Notes: generated from the letters alone by a model not told the origin. 64,000 bases of DNA from Paracoccaceae bacterium (GCA_947504705.1 CANNIA010000011.1:33940-97939), one strand, 5' to 3'; positions 9,007-18,697 are shown, counted from the first letter of the stretch. Made by a program: numbers and translations.

Positions 9007-9879
9007 ATGAAGCTTGATCATCCCGAACACCCCGCTCCCCCAGACGCCCTTGCCCGCAAGGCTGTGCGACCCGTGATTTGTTATCCGGTCGGAGGCTTGC
9101 CTCGTCCGGATCTTGCCGCCTACCGCGCGGCGCGGGACGGTTGGAGTCTTGCGGCGGAGGTCCTGGTGCCCCCGCGTGAGGCGAAGGTGTTCGAGGTACC
9201 TGCGGGATGGTTCTTCCGGATTGTCAGTGTTCAGGGACCTCAGGTCGGCGATCTGAACCTTTTCGCAGCGGGGAACCTGGGCGAGCGGTTCTTTTCGGGA
9301 AAGACCCGGGCGCTGCATGGAACTCATCTCTCCAGCGGGGACAGGATGTGGTCCTGCCTCCCCTATATGCGCCCAATGGCGACGATCACCGAAGACACGC
9401 TGGACTGGTACGGGTTCGACGCCTTTGGCGGATCAGTGCATGACGTGATCGGCACGCGCTGCGATCCCTATACCCACGCGTTGCTGTCGGGTGGGGACCA
9501 GTATCACCACTGTTGCCATTCGAACCTGACTAGGGCGGTGTCGGCGCATTCGGGCCTACCGCTGAATGCGGCGGAACTGCATGTGCATGATGTGCTGAAC
9601 GTTTTCATGTGCACCGGGTTCACGCGGGATACGGGGCAGTATTTCATGAAGGCTTCGCCCGTGCGACCCGGGGATTACATCGAGTTCATGGCCGAGATTG
9701 ACCTGCTGGGTGCCCTGTCAGCCTGTCCGGGTGGGGATTGTTCGGACGAGCATTCCTCGGACGCGGCGGCCTGTCATCCGCTTTTGGTGCAGGTGTTCAG
9801 GCCCAAGGCCCCGCCTGCGGGATGGAAACCCGCTGCGGCGAATGCCTATGATCGCAGCCATGGGGTCGGTCAGGAATAA
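9007..9879 (+). CDS. DUF1989 / urea carboxylase-associated family protein
   Basis: The 290-residue protein resembles the DUF1989 family found with urea carboxylase and allophanate hydrolase genes. Conserved-looking segments are VGDLNLF, TRALHGTHLSSGDRMWSCLPYMRPMATITEDT-like text, a histidine/cysteine cluster DQYHHCCHSN and a late PGGDCSDEH. The HHCCH cluster could bind metal. No urea amidolyase genes are in the window, so the usual context is absent. Its last 10 bases overlap the end of the convergent aldo/keto reductase gene. Confidence 0.7.
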   Translation: MKLDHPEHPAPPDALARKAVRPVICYPVGGLPRPDLAAYRAARDGWSLAAEVLVPPREAKVFEVPAGWFFRIVSVQGPQVGDLNLFAAGNLGERFFSGKTRALHGTHLSSGDRMWSCLPYMRPMATITEDTLDWYGFDAFGGSVHDVIGTRCDPYTHALLSGGDQYHHCCHSNLTRAVSAHSGLPLNAAELHVHDVLNVFMCTGFTRDTGQYFMKASPVRPGDYIEFMAEIDLLGALSACPGGDCSDEHSSDAAACHPLLVQVFRPKAPPAGWKPAAANAYDRSHGVGQE

Positions 9880-10853
9880 CGCTCGGCCAGCGCTGTCTGT
9901 GCGTCGTCGTAGCGGTCGCCCCAGGCCCAGCCGATGGGGAGAAGACGGTCGATTTCGGCGCGGTCTGTGTCGGTGAGTGTGATATGGGGCGCAGTGATCC
10001 AGCCTGCCAGATGCCCAGCACTCCGGGTGCCGGGGATAGGAATCGCATGCGGCCAGCGGTCAAGCATCCAGGCCACGGACAGGGCGGCGGGGCTGTGGCC
10101 AAGCGCACGGGCGAAGTCGTGGAAGGCTTGCAGTTTGGCACGGTTGTGCAGCCAGTTTTCGTCGCGATAGCGGGGGACGCGGCGGCGGAAATCTGGTGGT
10201 TCGAAGGTCGATGGGTCGGGCATCGGCGTCCCGAATGCTCCGCGTGCAAGGGGCGAGAAGGGGATGAAGGCGACGCCAAGGCTTTGGCACCGTTGGATCA
10301 AGCCAAGCTCGGGCTGTCGGGTCCAGAGCGAGTATTCGTTCTGGACGGCGCTGACCGGATGGACAGCATGGGCGCGTTCCAGCGTATAGGGCGCGATTTC
10401 GGAAAGGCCATAGCCAAGGATTTTGCCTTCCTCCTGAAGCCGTTGCAAGGTTCCGGCTAGGTCTTCGGCAGGAATGTCAGGATCGTGGCGGTGGGCGTAG
10501 AAAAGCGTCACATGATCCACGCCAAGGCGCTTTAGCGAGGCTTCAAGGCCGGTTCGCAGGAACGCAAGACTGTTGTCTACGCGCTTTGCCGGGTCGTCGG
10601 TGAAGCCCGCTTTGGTGGCGATCATCGGGCGGTGTTTGCGGGTCTTGAGCCAGCTGCCGATCACGGTTTCGGCGGTGCCCTTGCCGTAGATGTTTGCCGT
10701 ATCGAGGAAGGTGATCCCCTGTTCCCACGCAGCATCAAGGGTGGCGTGGCTTTCGGCCTCATTCGTCGGGCCGTAAGCGCCGCCGAATGAAAAGGTGCCA
10801 AGGCCGATGGCCGAGACCATGGGGCCGGACGTGCCAAGGCGTCTGGTCTTCAT
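9870..10853 (-). CDS. Aldo/keto reductase
   Basis: The 327-residue (beta/alpha)8 oxidoreductase starts [23 protein letters not shown] in the usual AKR way. The catalytic tetrad is visible as Asp and Tyr in FLDTANIYGKGTAE, Lys in MIATKAGF, and His in LFYAHRHDPD. NADPH-dependent carbonyl reduction is expected; the substrate is unknown. The start codon overlaps the stop of the SHMT-like gene by 4 bases (ATGA), so it is the third gene of a deoD-SHMT-like-AKR transcript. Its 3' end overlaps the convergent DUF1989 gene. Confidence 0.9.
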   Translation of the reverse strand: MKTRRLGTSGPMVSAIGLGTFSFGGAYGPTNEAESHATLDAAWEQGITFLDTANIYGKGTAETVIGSWLKTRKHRPMIATKAGFTDDPAKRVDNSLAFLRTGLEASLKRLGVDHVTLFYAHRHDPDIPAEDLAGTLQRLQEEGKILGYGLSEIAPYTLERAHAVHPVSAVQNEYSLWTRQPELGLIQRCQSLGVAFIPFSPLARGAFGTPMPDPSTFEPPDFRRRVPRYRDENWLHNRAKLQAFHDFARALGHSPAALSVAWMLDRWPHAIPIPGTRSAGHLAGWITAPHITLTDTDRAEIDRLLPIGWAWGDRYDDAQTALAERYS

Positions 10854-12178
10854 TGGGTCACGTAGTGGAGGCCCTGGAACCTTGCTCGTAGGGCGCGGGT
10901 CTTCCGGGCGACGGTTTCGGGGGCGTTGGAGCGCAGGCCCTCGGCGATCAGGGCGGCCAGTTCCGGGGCATCGGCGGGGGTGACGCCCCGGCGGACCAGC
11001 TCGGGCGTGCCGATGCGCAGGCCGTTGAGGTCACCCGCCACTTCGGGGATCGGCAGGCCGATGCCGCAGGCGAGGAAGCCTGCTTTGCGGAGCGTCTTGG
11101 AGGCCGCTTGACCGCCGCCGAAAGCCGCCGCCTCAAGCGCGAACTGGTGCGAGGTCGTGGCCCCACGGTCGGCGGCGAAGATGGGGAGGCCAAGCTTGGC
11201 AAGTTCGCCCGCGAGGGCGCGCGAGAGGTCGACCATGGCGCGGGCATAGGCCTTGCCGTGGTCGCGCCAGTCCAGGAGCGTCAGGCCAAGGGCAGCCGAT
11301 TTGGCGGCGTCGAAATTGGCGGTGAGGCCGGGGAAGGCGATGGCATCCAGCCTTTGGGCGATTTCGGCGTCATTGGTGACAATCAACCCGCCAGCAGGGC
11401 CGCCAAGCGATTTGTAGGTGCTCATCGTCATCAGATGCGCGCCCTCAGCCAGGGGATTGGCCCAGACCCCACCTGCGATGATGCCGCATTGGTGGGCGGC
11501 GTCGAACAGGACCTTGGCGCCGACCTGATCGGCGATCTTGCGGACCTCGGCCACCGGATGGGGGAAAAGGTTGAGACTGCCACCCACGGTGATGATCTTG
11601 GGGCGAACGGCATGGGAAAGGTCGTGGAGGCCTTTAAGATCAATCGTATAGCCGTCCGCGTCGATAGGGGCCGGGTGGGTGGTCAGGCCGTAAAGCCCGG
11701 CGCAACCGTCGGCATGGTGGGTGACATGGCCGCCAATGCTGCCGGGCGGCGCGATGATGGTGTCGCCGGGTTTGGCCAACGCCATGAAGCCGTAAAGGTT
11801 CGCCAAGGCCCCGGAGCCGACGCGGATTTCGGCATATTTGGCGTTGAAGAGCTCGGCGGCGAGTTCGGCGGTCAGGACCTCGATTTCCTCGATCGCCTCA
11901 AGCCCCATTTCGTACTTGTCGCCCGGATAGCCCAGCGAGGGGCGAGAGCCGAGGCCGCGCGACAGGGCCGCTTCGGCGCGGGGGCTCATCACGTTGGCCG
12001 CGGGGTTCAGGTTGAAGCAGTCGCGGTCGTGGATTTCAAGGTTGCGGTCGATCAGGCCCAAGATCCGGGCCGCGACATCAGCCGAAGGGGCGGCCGCCCG
12101 GGTGGCGAGGTCCTGGATCAGGACCTCACAGCCAGCGGGAACCCATGGGCGCGGGGCGAGCCGGGGCATCTTAGGCAA
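10850..12178 (-). CDS. Serine hydroxymethyltransferase-like PLP enzyme
   Basis: The 442-residue fold-type I PLP protein resembles [19 protein letters not shown] corresponds to the SHMT N-terminal signature, [10 protein letters not shown] holds the PLP-pairing Asp226 and ring-stacking His229, and [12 protein letters not shown] places the Schiff-base lysine at Lys256. It departs from canonical GlyA in the lysine loop (STYKSLGG instead of the usual THKTLRGPR). I therefore read it as a divergent paralog, possibly acting on another beta-hydroxy or alpha-methyl amino acid. It overlaps deoD by 8 bases upstream and the AKR gene by 4 downstream. Confidence 0.75.
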   Translation of the reverse strand: MPKMPRLAPRPWVPAGCEVLIQDLATRAAAPSADVAARILGLIDRNLEIHDRDCFNLNPAANVMSPRAEAALSRGLGSRPSLGYPGDKYEMGLEAIEEIEVLTAELAAELFNAKYAEIRVGSGALANLYGFMALAKPGDTIIAPPGSIGGHVTHHADGCAGLYGLTTHPAPIDADGYTIDLKGLHDLSHAVRPKIITVGGSLNLFPHPVAEVRKIADQVGAKVLFDAAHQCGIIAGGVWANPLAEGAHLMTMSTYKSLGGPAGGLIVTNDAEIAQRLDAIAFPGLTANFDAAKSAALGLTLLDWRDHGKAYARAMVDLSRALAGELAKLGLPIFAADRGATTSHQFALEAAAFGGGQAASKTLRKAGFLACGIGLPIPEVAGDLNGLRIGTPELVRRGVTPADAPELAALIAEGLRSNAPETVARKTRALRARFQGLHYVTQ

Positions 12179-12875
12179 AGGCCGCCTGAAGCGCGATCTC
12201 GATCATCGCGCCAAAGCTGCGTTCGCGCTGGTCGGCGGGCAGCGCCTCACCCGTGGTGATGTGGTCCGACACGGTCAGCACGGCCAAAGCACGCGCGCCG
12301 TGGCGGGCGGCGAGCATGTAAAGCTCGGCTGCCTCCATTTCCACGCCAAGGCAGCCGTGACGCTTCAACTCGGCGGTCAGGTCGGGGCGTTCGTCGTAGA
12401 AGGTGTCGGAGGAGAAAATGCTACCGACATGGACCGGGGTGCCTTTGGCCACGGCTGCGGCATGGGCCTTGGAGAGAAGGCCGAAATCGGCGGAAGGCGC
12501 GAAGTTCAGCTCGCGGAAGATGCTGCGCGAGGGGGTGCCGATGGTGGAGCAGGTCTGGGCAAGGATCACGTCACGGACCTTGACATGTTCCGGCAGAGCG
12601 CCCGCAGACCCGACGCGGATCAGGGTCTTGGCGCCATAGTCACGGATCAGTTCATTGGCATAGATCGACAGCGACGGCATCCCCATGCCGGTGCCATGGA
12701 TGGTAACGCGGTGACCGTTCCAAGTGCCGGTAAAGCCGAGCATGCCCCGGACTTCGTTCACCAGCACGACATCTTTCAGGAAGGTCTGGGCAGCCCAGCG
12801 GGCGCGGTAGGGGTCGCCGGGAAGAAGGACGGTTTCGGCAATGTCGCCGGGCTTTGCGCCGATATGGAAGGTCAT
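12171..12875 (-). CDS. deoD: Purine-nucleoside phosphorylase, DeoD type
   Basis: The 234-residue hexameric-type phosphorylase cleaves purine (deoxy)nucleosides with phosphate to base and (deoxy)ribose-1-phosphate. Signatures are [34 protein letters not shown], the purine-site segment [10 protein letters not shown] and VSDHI. The ATG at 12875 has AGAGGA 5 bases upstream, which rules out the longer frame starting further back. It heads a transcript continuing into the SHMT-like and AKR genes. Confidence 0.93.
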   Translation of the reverse strand: MTFHIGAKPGDIAETVLLPGDPYRARWAAQTFLKDVVLVNEVRGMLGFTGTWNGHRVTIHGTGMGMPSLSIYANELIRDYGAKTLIRVGSAGALPEHVKVRDVILAQTCSTIGTPSRSIFRELNFAPSADFGLLSKAHAAAVAKGTPVHVGSIFSSDTFYDERPDLTAELKRHGCLGVEMEAAELYMLAARHGARALAVLTVSDHITTGEALPADQRERSFGAMIEIALQAAFA

Positions 12876-12971
12876 GTGATCCTCTTGCCGCCCTGCGGTC
12901 ATGCTGCCAAAATGATCAGGCCATTAAGACGGCGGGACGGGGGCTTGGCAAGAGGAGGAACGCGCGCCCTG

Positions 12972-13259
12972 TCAGAGCCGGTGGTCGGCTTCGGTTGCCA
13001 GATCCTCAATCGCCATGCTGCAGGTCGCGCCGATGTCGACGGTGCAATCAGCCTTTGCCAAAGTGACTTCGGCCTCAAGGTCTTCGATGTCGAAGTATTC
13101 GGCCTTGCCGTCGCCATCAAGATCACTGCTCATCGCGGTGACGGTGGGTTGGGGGCAACTGCCTGCGCAGGTGGGAAGCCCGTCAAGGATCGGGGCCGCG
13201 TCTTCAGCGAAGGCCGGGGTCAAGCCGAGGGCGAAGCAGAAGGCGAGGGTGCGATACAT
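12972..13259 (-). CDS. Small secreted protein with an Asp-rich loop
   Basis: The 95-residue product has a clean Sec signal (MYRTLAFCFALGLTPAFA, cleavage before EDAAP). A short mature domain contains four cysteines, likely two disulfides (TCAGSC, DCT, TCS). The loop SSDLDGDGKAEYFDIED has the D-x-D-G-D-G calcium-binding pattern of EF-hand or dockerin loops. It stands alone between deoD and ecm. The function is unknown; a periplasmic calcium-binding role is only a guess. Confidence 0.7.
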   Translation of the reverse strand: MYRTLAFCFALGLTPAFAEDAAPILDGLPTCAGSCPQPTVTAMSSDLDGDGKAEYFDIEDLEAEVTLAKADCTVDIGATCSMAIEDLATEADHRL

Positions 13260-13333
13260 GGCGAAACCTTTCCGTTGGTCTGGATCGGTTTTACGCCTTT
13301 CGCAGGCAGGGGCGTAGGCTGGTATTCCTGACC

Positions 13334-15310
13334 CTATTCGGCGGCGACCGGGGCCGGGACGGCCAAAGCGACAAGGTCCAGCATGATCTGGTTCAGCTGG
13401 AAATCCTTGGGCGTATAGACCCTTGCGACCCCCATGGCGATCAGGGCCTTGGCATCCTCATCCGGGATGATGCCGCCGACGACCAGCGGGGTCTGGGTCA
13501 GGCCAGCTTTGGCCAGAAGGCCCAGGGTTTCACGAATCAGTGGCAGGTGGCTGCCGGACAGGATCGACAGTCCGATGACATCGGGGCGTTGCTCTTCCGC
13601 CTTGGCGACGATCTCGGCAGGGGTCAGGCGGATGCCATCATAGGTGATTTCCATGCCGCAATCTCGGGCGCGGGCGGCGATCTGTTCAGCTCCGTTGGAG
13701 TGGCCGTCAAGGCCGGGCTTGCCCAGAAGAAGGCGCAAGGGGTGACCAAGCTGGGCCGCGGCTTTGGCGACGGCATCGCGGACGGGTTCAAGGCCTTCGG
13801 TGCGGTTCGAGGGGTTCTGGCTCACGCCGGTCGGGGCGCGGTATTCGCCGAAAAGGGCGCGCATGGCTAACGCCCATTCGCCGGTCGTGACGCCTGCTTT
13901 GGCGCAAGCGATGGAGGCGGGCATGATGTTCTGATCCTTCTGCGCCGCCTGCCGCAGCGCGGCGAGGGCTTTGGTCACGGCGTCGGAGTTGCGGGCCGCG
14001 CGCCACGCGGTCAGGCGGGTGCATTGATCGGCCTCGGCCTGGGGGTCGGACTGCATGATCAGGCTGTCGCCGGTGGTCAGGGGCGAGGGTTCCGAGGTGG
14101 TGAAACGGTTCACGCCGACCACGGTGGTCGCGCCGGATTCGATGCGGGCAAGGCGATCCGCGTTTGATTCAACCAGACGGGATTTCATGTAACCGATGGC
14201 CGCGACCGCTCCGCCCATCGCGTCGATATCGGCCAGTTCCTGCAAAGCCTCGGCCTTCAACGCGGCAACCTTGCGGTCCACGGCGGGGTTGCCTTCGAAA
14301 AGGTCGTCATATTCCAGAAGATCGGTTTCATAGGCTAGGATCTGCTGCATCCGAAGCGACCATTGCTGGTCGAAGGGGCGGGGCAGACCCAAAGCCTCGT
14401 TCCAGGCAGGAAGCTGGACGGCGCGGGCGCGGGCGTTTTTCGACAGGGTGACGGCGAGCATTTCCAGTAGAATGCGTGTCACGTTGTTTTCCGGTTGCTG
14501 TTCGGTCAGGCCCAAGGAGTTCACCTGCACCCCATAGCGGAAGCGGCGGTGCTTGGCGTCGGTCACGCCATAGCGGGATTCCAGAAGCTCATCCCACAGT
14601 TCCGTGAAGGCACGCATTTTGCAAAGCTCGGTTACGAAGCGGATGCCGGCATTGACAAAAAACGACATTCTTCCCGCCATTCCGGGGAAATCTTCTGCCG
14701 AAACCTTAACTTTCAGATCATCCAGCACAGCGCAGGCCGTGGCCAAAGCAAAGGCAAGTTCCTGTTCCGGCGTGGCCCCGGCTTCCTGCAAGTGATAGCT
14801 GCAGACGTTCATCGGATTCCATTTTGGCAGATGCTGGCCGGTATAGGCGGCCACATCGGTGATCAGCCGAAGCGAAGGCTGCGGCGGCAGGATGTAGGTG
14901 CCGCGTGACAGGTATTCCTTGATGATGTCGTTCTGGACCGTTCCCTGAAGCTTAGAGACATCGGCACCCTGTTCCACGGCGACGGCGATGTACAAGGCCA
15001 GGAGCCATGGGGCAGTGGCGTTGATCGTCATCGAGGTGTTCATCTGCTCCAAGGGGATGTCCCGAAACAGGGCGCGCATGTCTCCCAAGTGCGCAACTGG
15101 GACGCCAACCTTGCCGACCTCGCCCTTGGCGCGGGGGTGGTCGCTGTCATAGCCGGTCTGGGTGGGCAGATCGAAGGCCACCGACAGGCCGGTCTGGCCC
15201 TTGGCAAGGTTGCCGCGGTAAAGCGCATTGGACGCCGCAGCGGTCGAATGACCGGCATAGGTGCGGAAGAGCCAGGGATTTTCGCGGGTCCGGGATTCGC
15301 TGGTCATCAT
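13334..15310 (-). CDS. ecm: (2R)-ethylmalonyl-CoA mutase
   Basis: The 658-residue adenosylcobalamin mutase converts ethylmalonyl-CoA to methylsuccinyl-CoA in the ethylmalonyl-CoA pathway of acetate assimilation. The N-terminal TIM barrel begins RENPWLFRTYAGHSTAA and contains QTGYDSDHP. The C-terminal B12 domain carries the base-off motif DGHSNG, GLSILSGSH and VGGIIPD. Both domains on one chain and the NPWLFRTYAGH start separate Ecm/MeaA from large-subunit methylmalonyl-CoA mutases. ccr, which makes its substrate, lies 3.4 kb away on the other strand. A tandem ATGATG start follows AGAGG. Confidence 0.93.
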   Translation of the reverse strand: MMTSESRTRENPWLFRTYAGHSTAAASNALYRGNLAKGQTGLSVAFDLPTQTGYDSDHPRAKGEVGKVGVPVAHLGDMRALFRDIPLEQMNTSMTINATAPWLLALYIAVAVEQGADVSKLQGTVQNDIIKEYLSRGTYILPPQPSLRLITDVAAYTGQHLPKWNPMNVCSYHLQEAGATPEQELAFALATACAVLDDLKVKVSAEDFPGMAGRMSFFVNAGIRFVTELCKMRAFTELWDELLESRYGVTDAKHRRFRYGVQVNSLGLTEQQPENNVTRILLEMLAVTLSKNARARAVQLPAWNEALGLPRPFDQQWSLRMQQILAYETDLLEYDDLFEGNPAVDRKVAALKAEALQELADIDAMGGAVAAIGYMKSRLVESNADRLARIESGATTVVGVNRFTTSEPSPLTTGDSLIMQSDPQAEADQCTRLTAWRAARNSDAVTKALAALRQAAQKDQNIMPASIACAKAGVTTGEWALAMRALFGEYRAPTGVSQNPSNRTEGLEPVRDAVAKAAAQLGHPLRLLLGKPGLDGHSNGAEQIAARARDCGMEITYDGIRLTPAEIVAKAEEQRPDVIGLSILSGSHLPLIRETLGLLAKAGLTQTPLVVGGIIPDEDAKALIAMGVARVYTPKDFQLNQIMLDLVALAVPAPVAAE

Positions 15311-15495
15311 GGCCTCTGAGTCGCGCGGGTAATTTTATTTCGTCAAGATGGAGATAGGCGAAATTTTCGCACCATGTCAATCGCTGCGCTGCGGCATTTC
15401 CGTCGATAGGGTCTGGAGATCATGCCGTGACAGGTGAAAGGGAAGCTGCAAAACTTGGGAAGAGATGGCTGTTGGATCAGGCGCAGGAGGAAGTA

Positions 15496-15936
15496 ATGCA
15501 GATACTAGCTGTTGCGATCGGGTTTGTCATGGCGACAGCCGAGGTCGCGGGGGCGACGGGTGGGTTTGACTGCCAGGTCGATGACGAAAACCTGAGTCTC
15601 TTCGTTTCTGGCACTATTTCGCACGGGCTTGGCGGCATGATCCTTGGCTATGAGGCGATTGCCGAGTTGAAGGCGAAAGCGGTGCCCGAGGCATTGCGCA
15701 AACCCGACCTTTCGGCCGGGCTTGTACACCACTGGCTCGACTACCCCGATCTCTGGCTGCACTTCTACGCTGAGACAACAGGCGACGCACCTTACTCCAG
15801 CCTTGACCTGATCCTGAAGACCGAAGCGACCATGGACGAGCTGACTTATGAAGGGGAATACCGCCTTTCGGTCTTCGACGGTGACACCGGGGAAGTGATC
15901 TTGCTGACCGGCAAGGCCACCTGCGGGGGCGAATAG
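15496..15936 (+). CDS. Secreted protein of unknown function
   Basis: The 146-residue protein starts at ATG 15496, which has a perfect AGGAGG 4 bases upstream; this favours it over a longer frame starting at 15427. The signal peptide MQILAVAIGFVMATAEVAGA precedes a beta-rich mature domain with two cysteines at its ends (FDCQVDD and ATCGGE), probably disulfide-linked. It is divergent from ecm. No family recognised. Confidence 0.75.
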   Translation: MQILAVAIGFVMATAEVAGATGGFDCQVDDENLSLFVSGTISHGLGGMILGYEAIAELKAKAVPEALRKPDLSAGLVHHWLDYPDLWLHFYAETTGDAPYSSLDLILKTEATMDELTYEGEYRLSVFDGDTGEVILLTGKATCGGE

Positions 15937-16004
15937 AATCCCTGCGGCAAGCGATTGACAGGCGGCCCTTCGGCGGGTTTGTTGGCGCGAAAAGGGAGGG
16001 ACTA

Positions 16005-16433
16005 ATGGAAATCGTGAACACGCTGGCCTTTTGGCTGCATTTTGTCGGTCTGGCGCTGGGCGGCGTTGCCGCTTTCGGGATTCCGCTGACAGCGGCGCGG
16101 ATTCATGGGGCCGAGCCTGCAGGTCGGCCTGCACTTGCCCAAGTGATCCAGGTGTTTTCAAAGGCCGGCAGCGCCGGGATTGGTACGCTGATCCTGACCG
16201 GGCTGATAATGACCTTCACAAAGTTGGACGGCTTCGCCGGTCAAAGCCCTTGGTTCCATGCCAAACTTGCGCTTGTCGTGGTTCTGGTGGGCGTCATCGT
16301 CGTCAACAAGAAGCTGGGCGCAAAGGCAATGCAGGGCGATGCCAAGGCTGCAGTAGTGGCGCGCAAGATGTCGATGGTTGGGATCCTACTTCTTGCCGGG
16401 ATTATCTTCTCGGCGGTCAAAGCGTTTGGCTGA
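16005..16433 (+). CDS. Four-helix integral membrane protein
   Basis: The 142-residue protein has four predicted transmembrane helices at roughly residues 8-30, 50-70, 83-100 and 118-138. A conserved-looking FWLHFVGLALGG lies in the first and SPWFHAKLALV before the third. Histidines in helices 1 and 3 could ligate metal or haem, as in CopD/DUF2269-like membrane proteins, but I cannot name the family with certainty. GGGAGG precedes the ATG by 5 bases. It follows the secreted protein by 68 bp. Confidence 0.75.
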   Translation: MEIVNTLAFWLHFVGLALGGVAAFGIPLTAARIHGAEPAGRPALAQVIQVFSKAGSAGIGTLILTGLIMTFTKLDGFAGQSPWFHAKLALVVVLVGVIVVNKKLGAKAMQGDAKAAVVARKMSMVGILLLAGIIFSAVKAFG

Positions 16434-16606
16434 GACTAGGCCGCAACCGCACGTCAGCCGGGGGGACTTTGTTTCCACCGGTTGGACGGTCGATTTGGCA
16501 ACTAATCCGCCAGCCTGTCGTAGGAGCGAAAAAATCAATCTGCGAGGACGCAGAACATCGTCCGCGACATAGCGGCGACGGGCGCGGCGCGCTGCGTTTT
16601 CCGGGG

Positions 16607-16669
16607 CTAAATGATGCCGCAGGACGACAGGGCAAAAAGAAGCAGAAGGCCGGTAACAAGTCTGGTCAT
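16607..16669 (-). CDS. Twenty-residue lipoprotein precursor
   Basis: On the minus strand an ATG at 16669, with GGAGAT 3-8 bases upstream, opens a 20-codon frame reading MTRLVTGLLLLFALSSCGII and then TAG. It has a basic N-region, a hydrophobic core and a lipobox LSSC, leaving only four residues after processing. It resembles entericidin-sized lipopeptides but shares no sequence I recognise. It was found by reading the gap before the acyltransferase gene. It could be chance, but the ribosome site plus lipobox argue for a gene. Confidence 0.5.
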   Translation of the reverse strand: MTRLVTGLLLLFALSSCGII

Positions 16670-16744
16670 GGCGATCTCCGTTCCTGAAACATAGACGAGG
16701 CCTTGAGGCTACTCCTGAAGGGCGATTCGCGTAAGCTGGATAGT

Positions 16745-18136
16745 ATGATCGGGGCTACGGGATTTACGGCGACAGCCAAGCCTGACAGTCTGGCTGGTAT
16801 GTTCCGCGCAATCGAAGTTCCGCTCTGGCTTTTGGTGCTGATCCTTGGCTTTGCCACGGTCAGCTTTGCCACGCATTTCCTGTTCCCCTCGGTCCGCTGG
16901 TATTTCCGAAGGCGTGCCGAAGCGGGGCTGGCGCGCCTGAACGCCCGGCGGGACCGCAAGATCGACCTGTTCAAACTGGCACGACGGTCCGACATGGTGG
17001 CGCGGCTGTCCTATGATCCCAAGGTGGTCGAGGCGGCGATGGCCCATGCGACCGCGACCGGGGTTCCAGGAGATGTCGCGTTTCAAGAGGCCCGCTGCTA
17101 TGCCCGCGAGATCGTGCCGGGATTTTCGGCAACGGTCTATTTCGGCTTTGGTACCCGGGCGGCCAAGTGGCTGAGCCTGCTTTTGTTCAAGGTTCGCGTC
17201 GGACAGGTGAATGCCGGCCTGAGCCAGATCGACCCCAAGGCTGCGGTGGTTTTCGTTATGAATCATCGTTCGAACGTGGACTATGTGCTTGTGACATGGC
17301 TGGTCGCTGAGCGTTCGGCCGTCAGCTATGCGGTAGGCGAATGGGCGCGGGTCTGGCCGCTTTCGGCGCTGATCCGGTCGATGGGGGCCTATTTCATCCG
17401 GCGCGGCAGCCGGAATGCTTTGTACCGCCGCGTGCTGGCACGTTATGTGCAGATGGCGACCGAAGAGGGCACGACCCAGGCGATCTTTCCCGAGGGTGGC
17501 TTGTCGCTGGACGGGCGGATCGGGGCGGCAAAGCTGGGGCTGCTGAGCTATATTGTCGAAGGCTGGACACCCGAAGCACGCGACGTAGTCTTCGTGCCAG
17601 TGGGTCTGGCCTATGATCGGGTGCTGGAAGATCGGGTTTTGGTCGAGGCAGCAAAAAGCGAAAAGCGGCAGTTCCGCAATCGGCCCTTCTGGGTGGCGGG
17701 CCACGCATTGCGCTTTCTGTGGCGGAGGATGTGGGGCAAGACCAAGGGCTTCGGCACGGCAGCAGCGAGCTTTGGCGGACCGATTTCGCTGCGAGAGCAT
17801 CTTGGCGCTGGCGGCACCGTAACTTCGCTGGGCGACCGGCTGATGGCGGCGATCGGGGCTGTGGTTCCGGTGCTGCCTGTGCCGCTGGTCGCCGAGGCGC
17901 TGGGCATGGGTGTTGCGTCGCGTGAGGAGCTGGCCGAGCGGATTCAGGCCCTGATCCAGCGGCTGACTGCTGCCGGAGCGGTCCTGAAGCTGCCAGCGAG
18001 CATCGAGGCCGTGCTGGACGAGGGGTTAGAGCCGCTGATGAAACGCGGGCTGGTCAGCAAGGATTTGCAACCCGTTGCCGAAGAGGTCGAGCTTTTGGCC
18101 TTTTACGCCGCTTCACTGCGACAAAATCTTACATGA
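16745..18136 (+). CDS. 1-acyl-glycerol-3-phosphate acyltransferase-like protein
   Basis: The roughly 463-residue PlsB/PlsC-type acyltransferase transfers acyl groups in phospholipid synthesis. An N-terminal hydrophobic helix (EVPLWLLVLILGFATVSFATHF) anchors it. The catalytic H-x4-D motif is NHRSNVDY, followed by RSMGAYFIRRGS and the glycerol-phosphate site FPEGGLS. The length exceeds PlsC (about 250) and approaches the larger PlsB-like bacterial family with a C-terminal helical domain. The start is uncertain: TTG 16703, ATG 16745 and ATG 16799 are all open and none has a strong ribosome site. Confidence 0.85.
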   Translation: MIGATGFTATAKPDSLAGMFRAIEVPLWLLVLILGFATVSFATHFLFPSVRWYFRRRAEAGLARLNARRDRKIDLFKLARRSDMVARLSYDPKVVEAAMAHATATGVPGDVAFQEARCYAREIVPGFSATVYFGFGTRAAKWLSLLLFKVRVGQVNAGLSQIDPKAAVVFVMNHRSNVDYVLVTWLVAERSAVSYAVGEWARVWPLSALIRSMGAYFIRRGSRNALYRRVLARYVQMATEEGTTQAIFPEGGLSLDGRIGAAKLGLLSYIVEGWTPEARDVVFVPVGLAYDRVLEDRVLVEAAKSEKRQFRNRPFWVAGHALRFLWRRMWGKTKGFGTAAASFGGPISLREHLGAGGTVTSLGDRLMAAIGAVVPVLPVPLVAEALGMGVASREELAERIQALIQRLTAAGAVLKLPASIEAVLDEGLEPLMKRGLVSKDLQPVAEEVELLAFYAASLRQNLT

Positions 18137-18203
18137 CAACTTATTTCATTTGTGCCCCATGGGTCCGGGACCTAGGGTCAACCCGACAATAAGTCGCTGA
18201 ATC

Positions 18204-18566
18204 ATGGAGATTATCTTGCACAAAGCCCTGACTGCCGCCCTGGCCCTTTCTGTCGCCGCCCTGGCGGGCTGCGTTGACACCGGCACCACCTATACCACGA
18301 CCGGCGGGACAAACCGGCATGTCACGGTCTATAACGCCTCCTACCTGACGATCACGAACTTCTACGGATCGAGTGTCGGGTCCAGTTCCTGGGAAGAGGA
18401 TATCCTGGGCAGCTCGATCCTTCCGTCAGGCGGAGCGGTCGACATCAACTTTGACGATGGCACCGGAGCCTGCTTGTTCGACTTCAAGGCGGTGTTTGCT
18501 GATGGCAGCTCAGCCATCGAGCAGGGGATTGATGTCTGCAGCACCAGCTCGGTCACGGTTCACTAA
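18204..18566 (+). CDS. Lipoprotein, beta-rich, unknown function
   Basis: The protein of 116-120 residues has a lipoprotein signal with the lipobox LAGC (AALALSVAALAGC). A Ser/Thr/Gly-rich mature part, likely all beta, contains two later cysteines (GACLFDF and DVCSTSS). GGAG within 18206-18209 fits a TTG start at 18216, giving MHKALTAALALS, better than the ATG at 18204. Upstream is an AT-richer stretch that may hold its promoter. No function assigned. Confidence 0.75.
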   Translation: MEIILHKALTAALALSVAALAGCVDTGTTYTTTGGTNRHVTVYNASYLTITNFYGSSVGSSSWEEDILGSSILPSGGAVDINFDDGTGACLFDFKAVFADGSSAIEQGIDVCSTSSVTVH

Positions 18567-18697
18567 GGTCTCTGCAACGCGGCGGACATAAAGTTTCAAA
18601 AGCATCGGGTCAGCCTATTGCAAAGTTGCGCGCAAGAATATTACCTTGCGCGCAACAGCGCTGTGATTCTGCGGCGCGGCATTGACTGGAGGCTCTG

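Noticed and set aside
11108..12259. 383-codon open frame antisense to the SHMT-like gene
   Set aside because: It is a high-GC shadow frame with no family resemblance; the minus-strand protein has full PLP-enzyme motifs.
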